A stretch of DNA of 64,000 nt, from assembly GCF_026544205.1 (NCBI RefSeq), contig NZ_JALNUI010000014.1, positions 34,734-98,733 of the forward strand, given 5' to 3'. Below are positions 57,429 through 64,000 of this stretch, one piece after another. The first letter of the stretch is position 1; every line of letters begins with the position of its first letter. Origin of the DNA: Curtobacterium sp. GC_Cur_3 (lineage in GTDB: Bacteria; Actinomycetota; Actinomycetes; Actinomycetales; Microbacteriaceae). The notes below the pieces were generated by a model that was not told the origin of the DNA, searched no databases, and saw only the letters and a list, made by a program, of their open reading frames with translations. The position numbers and the translations under genes were made by a program.

Positions 57429-57499
57429 GCGAGACTCGGCCAGGCGGACACTCTGCGCCGGCCGGCGCCCGCAACCTGTCCGCCCGAGCGAGACTCGGC
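57429..57499. repeat. Direct repeat of a 12-bp word in the SPFH/DUF1684 gap
   Basis: GCGAGACTCGGC occurs at 57429-57440 and 57488-57499, 59 bp apart, in the 233-bp gap 57337-57569. No gene is visible there. The word is itself partly palindromic (CGAGACTCG). The rest of the gap holds the divergent promoters. Confidence 0.5.
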
Positions 57500-57569
57500 G
57501 CCCGACACGTGTTGCTCCGTGTGACGCGACGGGGGAATACCGAACGCCACTCTGCGATTGTCGATCCCG

Positions 57570-58310
57570 ATGAGCATCACCGACGCGCACACGACGAACG
57601 ACGCCCCCGACTCCTGGCACGCCTGGCGTGAGGCCCGCCGCCAGCGGGTGACCGGCCCGCAGGGTGACCTCGCACTCGTGTCCACGGTGTGGCTGCCGGA
57701 CGGCGCCGAGCCCGACCTCGAGGCGGTGCTCGACGGCCAGCCGGCGAGCGTCGTCGCGACCGTGGTGCACCGGAAGGACCTCGACACCGGGGCACCCGAG
57801 CACGGCTACCGCCTGTGGGACGCCGAGTCCCCGGCGAACCGGTCGTTCGTCGAGGTCCCGGTCTTCCCGTACGACCCGGCCTGGCGCATCACGGCGCACT
57901 TCACGCCCGCCGAGCCCGGTCGCACCATCCCCTACGAGCACCTCCGCGACGCCGCCGGTGCCACGCGGGACCTGGTCGTCCCCGGCGACATCACGGCGAC
58001 GATCGACGGCCGCTCGTACACACTGAGTGCCTTCGACGACGACGGCACCCTGCTCCTGGTCTTCGGCGACCCGACGAACCGCAGCACCGACGACGCCGAC
58101 CGGACCTACGGCACCGGCCGCTTCCTGTTCGTGGAGCGTCCGGCCGGGTCGTCGACGGGCGAGGAGTCCGACGTCGTCCTCGACTTCAACCAGGCCTTCG
58201 TGCCGCCGTGCGGGTTCAGCGACCAGTACAACTGCCCGTTGCCGCCGTTCCAGAACCGCCTGCACGTGCCGGTCCACGCCGGCGAACGGTACGTCGCGCA
58301 CCAGGCCTGA
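57570..58310 (+). CDS. DUF1684 domain protein
   Basis: The 246-residue protein begins SWHAWREARRQRVTGPQGDLALVSTVWLP, with the W-x-x-x-R-x-x-R-V/L opening of DUF1684. It contains RSFVEVPVFPYDPAWRITAHF, GTIDG-like ITATIDGRSYTLSAF, LLLVFGDPTNRS, TYGTGRFLFVE and the invariant end VVLDFNQAFVPPCGFSDQYNCPLPPFQNRLHVPVHAGER with its two Cys. The function is unknown; members often sit next to peptide transporters. The ATG at 57570 is chosen over TTG 57558 because of CGATCCCG spacing and family length. The transporter operon begins 89 bp downstream on the same strand. Confidence 0.9.
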   Translation: MSITDAHTTNDAPDSWHAWREARRQRVTGPQGDLALVSTVWLPDGAEPDLEAVLDGQPASVVATVVHRKDLDTGAPEHGYRLWDAESPANRSFVEVPVFPYDPAWRITAHFTPAEPGRTIPYEHLRDAAGATRDLVVPGDITATIDGRSYTLSAFDDDGTLLLVFGDPTNRSTDDADRTYGTGRFLFVERPAGSSTGEESDVVLDFNQAFVPPCGFSDQYNCPLPPFQNRLHVPVHAGERYVAHQA

Positions 58311-58398
58311 CCGACCGGGAGCGACCCCGGCACCGGCCGTCGCCCCACCGAGCACCATCCCCACACCCCGAACCCGACCCCGAACGACCAGGAGTCCC

Positions 58399-59901
58399 GT
58401 GAAGTCCCGCACCGCAGCCGCGCTCGTCGCATCCGGCATCGCCCTGAGCCTCGCCCTCGCCGGCTGCTCGTCCTCGAACGGCGGCTCGTCCTCCGGCGCC
58501 GACGCCACCGTTGCGATCGGCTCCCTCTACGAGCCGACCAACCTCTCCAACGTCGACGGCGGTGGCCAGGGCGTCAACGAGGCCTTCCAGGACAACGTCT
58601 ACGAGGGCCTGTTCCGCCTCGGCGACGACGGCAAGGTCACCCCGCTGCTCGCCACGGCGTACAAGACGTCCTCCGACGGCCTGACCTACACGTTCACGCT
58701 CCGCAAGGGCGTGAAGTTCCACGACGGTGGCACGCTGACCAGCGCCGACGTCAAGAGCTCGATCGAGCGCGTGACCGCCGAGGACTCGCAGTCGTCGCGG
58801 AAGTCGAGCCTGTCCGTGGTGAAGTCGATCGCCACCCCGGACGACGACACCGTCGAGGTCACGCTCGCGAAGCGTTCGATCTCGTTCGTCTACAACCTGT
58901 CGTACGTGTGGATCGTGCCGGCGGACGCGACGAAGCTCAAGACCGAGGAGAACGGCACCGGGCCGTACACGCTGGGCACGTTCAAGCGCGGTTCGTCGCT
59001 CACCCTCGTGCCCTTCACGGACTACTGGGGGAAGAAGCCCGCGAACGGCGGCGTCGAGTTCGACTACTTCACCAGCGCCTCCACGCTCTCGAACGCCCTG
59101 GCCAGCGGCCGCGTCGACGTCGTCACGAGCATCCAGTCCCCGGACGCGCTCTCCCGGTTCACGGCAGACAAGTCCAAGTACACGGTGAGCGAGGGTGACT
59201 CGACCACGAAGGAGCTCCTGGCGTTCAACGACGCGAAGGGGCCGTTCACGGACGTCAAGCTCCGCCAGGCGATCTCGGCCGCCGTCGACCGCAAGGCCCT
59301 GCTCAAGGCGATCTGGGGTGACTACGGCACGGTGAACGGGTCGATGGTCCCGCCGACCGACCCCTGGTACCAGGACCTGACGAGCGTCAACGCGTACGAC
59401 CCGGCCAAGGCGAAGGACCTCCTCGCGCAGGCCGGTCACGCCGACGGCTTCACGTTCACGCTCGACACCCCCTCGTACGACCCGCACCCCGCGGTCGCGC
59501 AGTACCTGCAGAGCGCGCTGAAGAAGGTCGGCGTGACCGTCGACATCAACACGATCAGCGCCGACGAGTGGTACACGAAGGTGTACCAGCAGCACGACTT
59601 CGAGGCGACGCTGCAGGAGCACGTCAACGACCGTGACGTCGTCTTCTACGGTGACCCGGACTTCTACTTCGGGTACGACAACGCCGACGTGCAGCAGGAC
59701 ATCGCCGACGCCGAGCAGGCCACGTCCGAGGATCAGCAGACCGAGCTGCTCAAGCAGGCGAACGAGCAGATCGCCAAGGACGCGGCGAGCGACTGGCTGT
59801 ACCTGTACCCGCAGATCGTCGTGTCGGACAAGGACGTCACGGGATACTGGAAGAACGGGCTGAACTCGCAGTTCCCCGTCTCCGGCATCACCGTCTCCTA
59901 G
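58399..59901 (+). CDS. Peptide/nickel-type ABC transporter substrate-binding lipoprotein
   Basis: The 500-residue family-5 SBP starts at GTG 58399 after AGGAG. Its signal peptide ends with the lipobox LALAGCSSS. Then ATVAIGSLYEPTNLSNVDG, FQDNVYEGLFRLGDDGKVTPLLATAYKTSSDGLTYTFTLRKGVKFHDGGTLTSADVKSS, GTGPYTLGTFKRGSSLTLVPFTDYWGKKP and LRQAISAAVDRKALLKAIWGDYG are canonical SBP_bac_5 elements. It delivers peptides or similar solutes to the permeases encoded downstream. Confidence 0.94.
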   Translation: MKSRTAAALVASGIALSLALAGCSSSNGGSSSGADATVAIGSLYEPTNLSNVDGGGQGVNEAFQDNVYEGLFRLGDDGKVTPLLATAYKTSSDGLTYTFTLRKGVKFHDGGTLTSADVKSSIERVTAEDSQSSRKSSLSVVKSIATPDDDTVEVTLAKRSISFVYNLSYVWIVPADATKLKTEENGTGPYTLGTFKRGSSLTLVPFTDYWGKKPANGGVEFDYFTSASTLSNALASGRVDVVTSIQSPDALSRFTADKSKYTVSEGDSTTKELLAFNDAKGPFTDVKLRQAISAAVDRKALLKAIWGDYGTVNGSMVPPTDPWYQDLTSVNAYDPAKAKDLLAQAGHADGFTFTLDTPSYDPHPAVAQYLQSALKKVGVTVDINTISADEWYTKVYQQHDFEATLQEHVNDRDVVFYGDPDFYFGYDNADVQQDIADAEQATSEDQQTELLKQANEQIAKDAASDWLYLYPQIVVSDKDVTGYWKNGLNSQFPVSGITVS

Positions 59902-59962
59902 TCGCGGACGGCCAACGCGCCGACCCGCACCGACACCCACCAGGCAGGATCCGCACCACCCC

Positions 59963-60925
59963 ATGACCGCGTACGTCCTCCGCCGCCTCGGCATCCTCGT
60001 GCTGTCGCTCGCGGCGTCCCTGGTCGTGGTGTTCGCGCTCCTGCGGATCCTGCCCGGTGACCCGGCGAACGCCCTCCTCGCGGCGAACGCCACACCCGAC
60101 CAGGTCGCAGCGGCACGGCGGGCGGTCGGCTCCGACCAGCCGCTTGCGCAGCAGTTCGTGCACTGGTTCGGGCAGATGCTGCACCTCGACCTCGGGACGT
60201 CCTTCACGAGCGGCCTGCCGGTGCTGCCGGACCTCGCGCAGCGCCTGGTCGTCACCGTGCCGCTGACGCTCATCGCGTTCGTCGTCGCCGTGGTGGTGGC
60301 CAGCGTCGTCGGGTTCGTCGCCGCTGCCCGCGCCGACCGCTGGTACGGGGTGCTGCTCTCCGGCATCACGCAGCTCGGCATCGCGGTGCCCGTCTTCTGG
60401 ATCGGCATCCTGCTCGTGCAGGTCGTGTCGCTGCAGTGGGGGCTCCTGCCGTCGAGCGGCTTCCCCCGCGACGACTGGACGTACCCCGGCGACGCGCTCC
60501 AGTCGCTGGCGCTGCCGATCATCACCGTGGCCGTCGTGATGACCGCGTCGATCGCCCGCTACGTCCGGAGCGCGGTGCTCGACGTCCTCGGCGCCGACCA
60601 CATCCGCACCGCCAGGGCGCTCGGGGCCTCCACCGCATCGGCGTTCCTGCGCCACGGCGTCCGGTCCGCGGTCGTCCCCGTCATCGCGGTCCTCGGCATC
60701 GAGCTCGCGTCGACGTTCCTCGGCGCGGTCGTCGTCGAGAGCGTCTTCGCCCTGCCCGGTCTCGGCAGCATGCTCATCACCGGGATCGAGCAGCACGACT
60801 ACCCGAGCATCCAGGGCGTGCTCCTGGTGTCCACCGTCGCCGTGCTCGTGATCGGCTTCATCGCCGACGTCGTGCAGCGCATCGTCGACCCGCGCCTGCG
60901 CTCGAGCGTCTCGGGGAACCGATGA
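59963..60925 (+). CDS. Oligopeptide-type ABC permease (DppB-like)
   Basis: The 320-residue protein begins TAYVLRRLGILVLSLAASLVVVFALLRILPGDPANALLAANATPDQVAAARRAVGSDQPL, typical of DppB/OppB. Six helices are visible. The EAA loop is RSAVLDVLGADHIRTARALGASTASAFLRHGVRSAVVPV, contacting the ATPase. Then comes LASTFLGAVVVESVFALPGLGSMLITGIEQHDYPSIQGVLL. It starts 61 bp after the SBP and overlaps the DppC-like gene by four bases. Confidence 0.94.
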   Translation: MTAYVLRRLGILVLSLAASLVVVFALLRILPGDPANALLAANATPDQVAAARRAVGSDQPLAQQFVHWFGQMLHLDLGTSFTSGLPVLPDLAQRLVVTVPLTLIAFVVAVVVASVVGFVAAARADRWYGVLLSGITQLGIAVPVFWIGILLVQVVSLQWGLLPSSGFPRDDWTYPGDALQSLALPIITVAVVMTASIARYVRSAVLDVLGADHIRTARALGASTASAFLRHGVRSAVVPVIAVLGIELASTFLGAVVVESVFALPGLGSMLITGIEQHDYPSIQGVLLVSTVAVLVIGFIADVVQRIVDPRLRSSVSGNR

Positions 60926-61854
60926 ACGCCCGCCGCTCGGTGTCCCTGACCGTGGGCATCGTGCTCGTCGGCCTGGTCGTCGTCGCCGCGGTCGTCTCGC
61001 TCATCTGGCTGCCGTACTCGCTGTACGACACGTCCGGCGGACGGCTCACCCCGCCCGGCGGCGCGCACTGGCTCGGCACCGACACCCTCGGCCGCGACCT
61101 CGCCACCCAGCTGCTCATCGGCGCGCGGATCGCCCTCGCCACCGGGCTCGGCGCGGTCCTGGTCGGCGGCGTCCTCGGCACCGCCGTCGGCCTGGCCGCC
61201 GCGTTCGCGCGACCCTGGCTCGACGACACCCTGTCCGCCGTCCTCGACATCGTGATCGCGTTCCCGACGCTGCTCGTCGCGATGCTCCTCGTCGCCGCCC
61301 GGGGCGCCTCCCTCGGCACCGCGATCATCGCCATCGGCCTCGTGATGACCGCCGTCGTCGCCCGACTGGTCCGGATCCTGGCCCGACGGGTCCTCCGACA
61401 GGAGTACGTCACCGCGTCCAGGACCTCCGGAACCTCGTGGGCGCGCGTGGTCACCGAACACGTGCTGCCGAACATCTGGCCGACCCTGGCCGTCAACCTC
61501 GCGCTGCAGTTCGGGCTCGCGGTCCTCGCCGAGGCGAGCCTGTCCTACCTCGGCCTCGGCGCCCCGCCGCCCAACGCGTCGTGGGGCCGCATGCTCCAGG
61601 ACGCCCAGCAGACCGCCTTCGAGGCGCCGGCCGGCGTCCTCGCCCCCGGCCTCGCGCTCGTCGCGCTGGTCATCGGCGCGAACCTCCTGGCGGACGGCCT
61701 GCGCGACGTCGCGGACCCGACCCGCCGCGGACGGCGAGCGACGCGCGGAGCCGCACCGAGCCTCCCGGCCGGGACGACGGTGGGTGGTGACGGAGTCGGG
61801 ACCGTCGCGCCGGTCGCGGCCACCCCCGACGACACGGACAGGAGGCTCGGATGA
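60922..61854 (+). CDS. Oligopeptide-type ABC permease (DppC-like)
   Basis: The 310-residue partner permease has LTPPGGAHWLGTDTLGRDLATQLLIGARIALATGLGAVLVGGVLG (the H-x-L-G-T-D-x-x-G-R-D motif of DppC). IVIAFPTLLVAMLLVA and the EAA-like VRILARRVLRQEYVTASRTSGTSWARVVTEHVLPNIWPTL follow. YLGLGAPPPNASWGRMLQDA is typical of the family. The last 45 residues are a Gly/Pro/Arg-rich tail beyond the usual end. It overlaps the ATPase gene by ATGA. Confidence 0.93.
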   Translation: MNARRSVSLTVGIVLVGLVVVAAVVSLIWLPYSLYDTSGGRLTPPGGAHWLGTDTLGRDLATQLLIGARIALATGLGAVLVGGVLGTAVGLAAAFARPWLDDTLSAVLDIVIAFPTLLVAMLLVAARGASLGTAIIAIGLVMTAVVARLVRILARRVLRQEYVTASRTSGTSWARVVTEHVLPNIWPTLAVNLALQFGLAVLAEASLSYLGLGAPPPNASWGRMLQDAQQTAFEAPAGVLAPGLALVALVIGANLLADGLRDVADPTRRGRRATRGAAPSLPAGTTVGGDGVGTVAPVAATPDDTDRRLG

Positions 61855-62660
61855 GCCCCGCCATCGAGGTCACCGACCTGCGCATCACCACCGCCGACGG
61901 TGTGGCACTCGTCGACGGCGTCTCCTTCGCCGTCGAGGACGGCGGCCGCCTCGGCATCGTCGGGGAGTCCGGCAGCGGCAAGTCGCTCACCGCGCTCGCC
62001 GTGCTCGGGCTGCTGCCGTCCGCGTTGACGGTCACCGGGTCCATCCGGGTCGGCGAGGTCGAGGTGGTCGGAGCCTCCGAGCGTGCGCTGCGTGGCGTGC
62101 GCGGGGCTGTGGTCGCGCCCGTGTTCCAGGAGCCGATGACCGCGCTCGACCCGATCATGCGCGCGGGCGACCAGATCGCCGAGCCGCTGCGGCGACACCG
62201 GGGGCTGCGTGGTGAGGCCCTGCGCTCCGCCGTGCGCGAGGCCGTCGTCGACGTCGCCCTGCCGGACCCCGACCGGGTGTCCCGTGCGTTCCCGTGGGAG
62301 CTCTCCGGCGGACAGCGGCAGCGCGTGGCGATCGCGATGGCGCTGGCCTGTCGACCACGGGTCCTCATCGCCGACGAGCCCACCACGGCGCTCGACGTCA
62401 CGGTGCAGGCGGAGGTGCTCGACCTGCTCGACCGCGCCGTCGCCGACCGCGGCATGGGCATGCTCTTCATCAGCCACGACCTGTCCGTCGTCGCACGCAC
62501 GGTCGACCGGGTGCTCGTGCTCGAGCACGGGCGTGCCGTCGAGCAGGGACCCGTGCGGGACGTCATCGCCGCGCCGAGCCACCCGTACACGCAGCGGCTC
62601 GTCGGCAGCGCCCGGACCCTGCAGGACGCGCTCGACCGCGGCCGAGGAGGTCCCCGGTGA
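61851..62660 (+). CDS. Oligopeptide-type ABC ATPase (DppD-like)
   Basis: The 269-residue ABC ATPase carries Walker A GIVGESGSGKSLTALAVLGLLP, Q-loop VFQEPMTALDPIMRAGDQIAEPL and signature WELSGGQRQRVAIAMALA. Walker B is LIADEPTTALDVTVQAEVL and the H-loop is FISHDLSVVARTVD. The C-terminal HPYTQRLVGSARTL resembles the oligopeptide-transporter tail, but the Cys-rich cluster-binding extension of true DppD/OppD is missing. It couples with the DppF-like ATPase. Confidence 0.93.
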   Translation: MSPAIEVTDLRITTADGVALVDGVSFAVEDGGRLGIVGESGSGKSLTALAVLGLLPSALTVTGSIRVGEVEVVGASERALRGVRGAVVAPVFQEPMTALDPIMRAGDQIAEPLRRHRGLRGEALRSAVREAVVDVALPDPDRVSRAFPWELSGGQRQRVAIAMALACRPRVLIADEPTTALDVTVQAEVLDLLDRAVADRGMGMLFISHDLSVVARTVDRVLVLEHGRAVEQGPVRDVIAAPSHPYTQRLVGSARTLQDALDRGRGGPR

Positions 62661-63415
62661 CCGCCCTGCTCGCCCTCGACGACGTCGCGTTCCGGTACCC
62701 GGGGCGCCACGCCGGGCTCGCCCTCGACGCCGTGTCGTTCGCCGTCCAGCCCGGGCAGCACCTCGGCATCGTCGGGGAGTCCGGCGCCGGCAAGACCACG
62801 GTCCTCCGGATGCTCCTCGGGCTCGCATCGCCCGACTCCGGCACGGTGTCCTTCGACGGCTCGGCGCTCGACCTGCGGGACCGCGCCGGCATGCACCGCT
62901 TCCGCACGGCCGTGCAGCCGGTGTTCCAGGACCCGTACTCCTCCCTCGACCCACGGCAGCGCGTCGACCGCATCGTGGGGGAGCCGCTCCGGTCCCTCGG
63001 CGTGGCCTCCGGCTCCGAGGCCACCGACCGCGTCGCCGCAGCCCTGCGTGACGTCGGGCTCGACGCCGATGCCGGCCGTCGCTACCCGCACGAGTTCTCC
63101 GGCGGACAGCGCCAGCGCATCGCCATCGCCCGCGCCGTGGTGTCCGGGCCGCGCGTGCTCGTGGCCGACGAACCCGTCAGCGCGCTCGACCTGACGACGA
63201 GGGTCGCGGTGCTCGAGCTGTTCGAGCGGCTCGCCGAGGAGCACGGCATGACGATCGTGCTCGTCTCCCACGACCTGGCCGTGGTCGCGCGGCTGTGTGC
63301 GGCGACCGTGGTGCTCCGTGGCGGGCGCGTCGTGGAGCAGGGTGACACGGCCCGGGTGCTGGCCGCTCCGGAGTCGGACTACACGCGGGCGCTGCTCGAC
63401 GCGGTGCCGCGCTGA
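62657..63415 (+). CDS. Oligopeptide-type ABC ATPase (DppF-like)
   Basis: The 252-residue ATPase starts at GTG 62657 overlapping the DppD-like stop. It shows GIVGESGAGKTTVLRMLLGLASPDSGTVSFDG, VQPVFQDPYSSLDPRQRVDRIVGEPLRSLG (Q-loop of DppF type), signature HEFSGGQRQRIAIARAVVSGP, Walker B VLVADEPVSALDLTTRV, and H-loop LVSHDLAVVARLC. The end APESDYTRALLDAVPR is typical of the OppF/DppF tail. It is the last gene of the operon. Confidence 0.94.
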   Translation: MTALLALDDVAFRYPGRHAGLALDAVSFAVQPGQHLGIVGESGAGKTTVLRMLLGLASPDSGTVSFDGSALDLRDRAGMHRFRTAVQPVFQDPYSSLDPRQRVDRIVGEPLRSLGVASGSEATDRVAAALRDVGLDADAGRRYPHEFSGGQRQRIAIARAVVSGPRVLVADEPVSALDLTTRVAVLELFERLAEEHGMTIVLVSHDLAVVARLCAATVVLRGGRVVEQGDTARVLAAPESDYTRALLDAVPR

Positions 63416-63468
63416 CGCGCGTTCCGCGCTGACGCGGGCGGGTGGTTCCGCGCGTCGTGAGTTGTTGG

Positions 63469-63544
63469 GCGCGTGGAAGGTCGTTCCGCGCATGGAAGGT
63501 CGTTTCGCGCGTAGGAGGTCGTTTCGCGCGTAGGAGGTCGTTCG
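63469..63544. repeat. Four tandem copies of a 19-bp unit
   Basis: Units start GCGCGTGGAAGGTCGTTCC and change gradually (GCGCATGGAAGGTCGTTTC, GCGCGTAGGAGGTCGTTTC, GCGCGTAGGAGGTCGTTCG). They lie in the 425-bp gap 63416-63840 after the transporter operon. No gene is credible in that gap; a 69-codon open frame at 63639-63848 lacks support. Confidence 0.8.
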
Positions 63545-63772
63545 TTCCGACCCCCGACGCGCGTTTCCGCTTCCCATCGCGCCCGTGATGGGTTGATTCG
63601 AGCGTGGTGGGTCCTTCGGTCTCCGCGCTGACCTGTGGGTGCGGTGGTTCGTTGTCGGCGGGGTGACGGATCTGGTTCGGGAACGTCGGGCCGAGACGAC
63701 CGGATCCGTCATCGCCGCGGAGGGAAACCAGCATCCGGTGCGCCTGTACCGCCCGAACTCCTGCGCAACGCA

Positions 63773-63806
63773 GAGAACGCCGCCCCCGACCGGGGACGGC
63801 GTTCTC
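63773..63806. terminator. Terminator hairpin after the right-edge gene
   Basis: A 10-bp stem GAGAACGCCG/CGGCGTTCTC with a GC-rich inner stem (CCCC/GGGG) lies 35 nt beyond the minus-strand stop at 63841. It is followed on the minus strand by a moderately T-poor tract; it looks like an ordinary strong terminator. Confidence 0.7.
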
Positions 63807-63840
63807 GTGTGTGGTTCTGTGCTGCTGTGGTGCGGGGGTG

Positions 63841-64000
63841 TTACTTGATCTGGGCGGTGATGGTGGCGGTCCCGACGAGCAGGCCTGCCTTGACGGCGTC
63901 GGTCTTGAAGGTGCTGTTGAGCAGCTTCGCGGCGTCGGCGGAGATGTGGACGGTGGTGCCGGTCAGGATCGCGTTGTCACCCTCGAGCTGCAGCGCCTTC
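63841..64000 (-). CDS. C-terminal end of a probable secreted or surface protein, truncated by window edge
   Basis: A minus-strand frame is open from the right edge to TAA at 63841-63843, giving 52 residues: KALQLEGDNAILTGTTVHIS, then ADAAKLLNSTFKTDAVKAGL, then LVGTATITAQIK. The alternation of beta-forming segments and the GTTVHISADAAKLLN ... VGTATITAQI pattern resembles the last strand pairs of actinobacterial surface proteins (HtaA-like domain ends), but the match is weak and from memory. A terminator hairpin at 63773 follows, which supports a real gene end. The start lies beyond the window. Confidence 0.55.
   Translation of the reverse strand, partial: KALQLEGDNAILTGTTVHISADAAKLLNSTFKTDAVKAGLLVGTATITAQIK

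Noticed and set aside
63469..63544. CRISPR array
   Set aside because: Repeats of 19 bp are contiguous with no spacers and no cas genes are present.
63639..63848. 69-codon plus-strand frame in the right-hand gap
   Set aside because: No ribosome binding site, no recognisable sequence, and it runs over a terminator hairpin and the end of the edge gene.

Overview
The window is high-GC (roughly 70% by eye), densely packed DNA with GTG starts, four-base ATGA/GTGA gene overlaps and few insertions. Gene content (circularly permuted lipoate ligase, GH125 mannosidase, split Moco cluster, C-P lyase operon, Nit1C-type nitrilase cluster, dpp-like transporter) fits an actinobacterium. The best guess is a Microbacteriaceae member, perhaps Curtobacterium-like; the genus is inference from gene content and style, not a database match. 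No rRNA, insertion sequence, phage or CRISPR array was seen; one tRNA-Gln is present.

Layout. 1-8.7 kb: housekeeping and envelope genes (3' part of an alpha/beta hydrolase, lipoate ligase, acetyltransferase, an unusually long DHA2-type MFS exporter, GH125 exo-mannosidase, phosphoglucomutase). 8.8-13.2 kb (minus strand): a tightly coupled five-gene operon (methyltransferase, DUF2064, GT2, sugar epimerase, MTA phosphorylase) of unknown product. 13.3-17.8 kb: moeA-moaC-mog-moaE followed by small membrane proteins. 18-23 kb: an ABC-F ATPase, a broken dacB, a MarR regulator, a low-GC orphan membrane gene and tRNA-Gln. 23.3-27.6 kb: a MarR/SDR/FAD-oxidase unit behind an 18-bp perfect palindrome, then an SMP-30 lactonase.

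27.6-36.9 kb (minus strand) is the most intriguing part: a nine-gene Nit1C-type cluster (AMP-ligase, glycosyltransferase, GNAT-AIR-synthase fusion, radical SAM protein, MSMEG_0572-like protein, a nitrilase paralogue that has lost its catalytic Cys and Glu, flavoprotein, MSMEG_0570-like protein, an intact nitrilase). Both transcription starts carry GAAAC/GTAAC repeats with the 6-bp spacing of GlnR boxes, which suggests control by nitrogen limitation. Nit1C clusters have been linked to cyanide assimilation, but the chemistry of most members is unknown.

37-41 kb: alpha/beta hydrolase, HAD phosphatase and a small ars locus (arsR, arsC, MFS). 40.8-54.1 kb: a complete phosphonate unit made of the phnGHIJKL-(DUF1045)-phnM-phnN-(ketopantoate-reductase-like) operon, divergent phnF, and a phnD-phnC-fused phnE-acetyltransferase operon. 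A 2H phosphoesterase probably replaces PhnP. 54.2-57.4 kb: DoxX, SnoaL-like, a Ser/Gly/Phe-repeat protein opposite a TetR gene, and an SPFH protein. 57.5-63.4 kb: DUF1684 protein plus a five-gene oligopeptide ABC transporter. The right edge holds the 3' end of a probable surface protein.

Between genes the window carries a dispersed family of hairpins built on a GGAGGC...GCCTCC core, including two 44-nt perfect palindromes, and several short tandem repeats.
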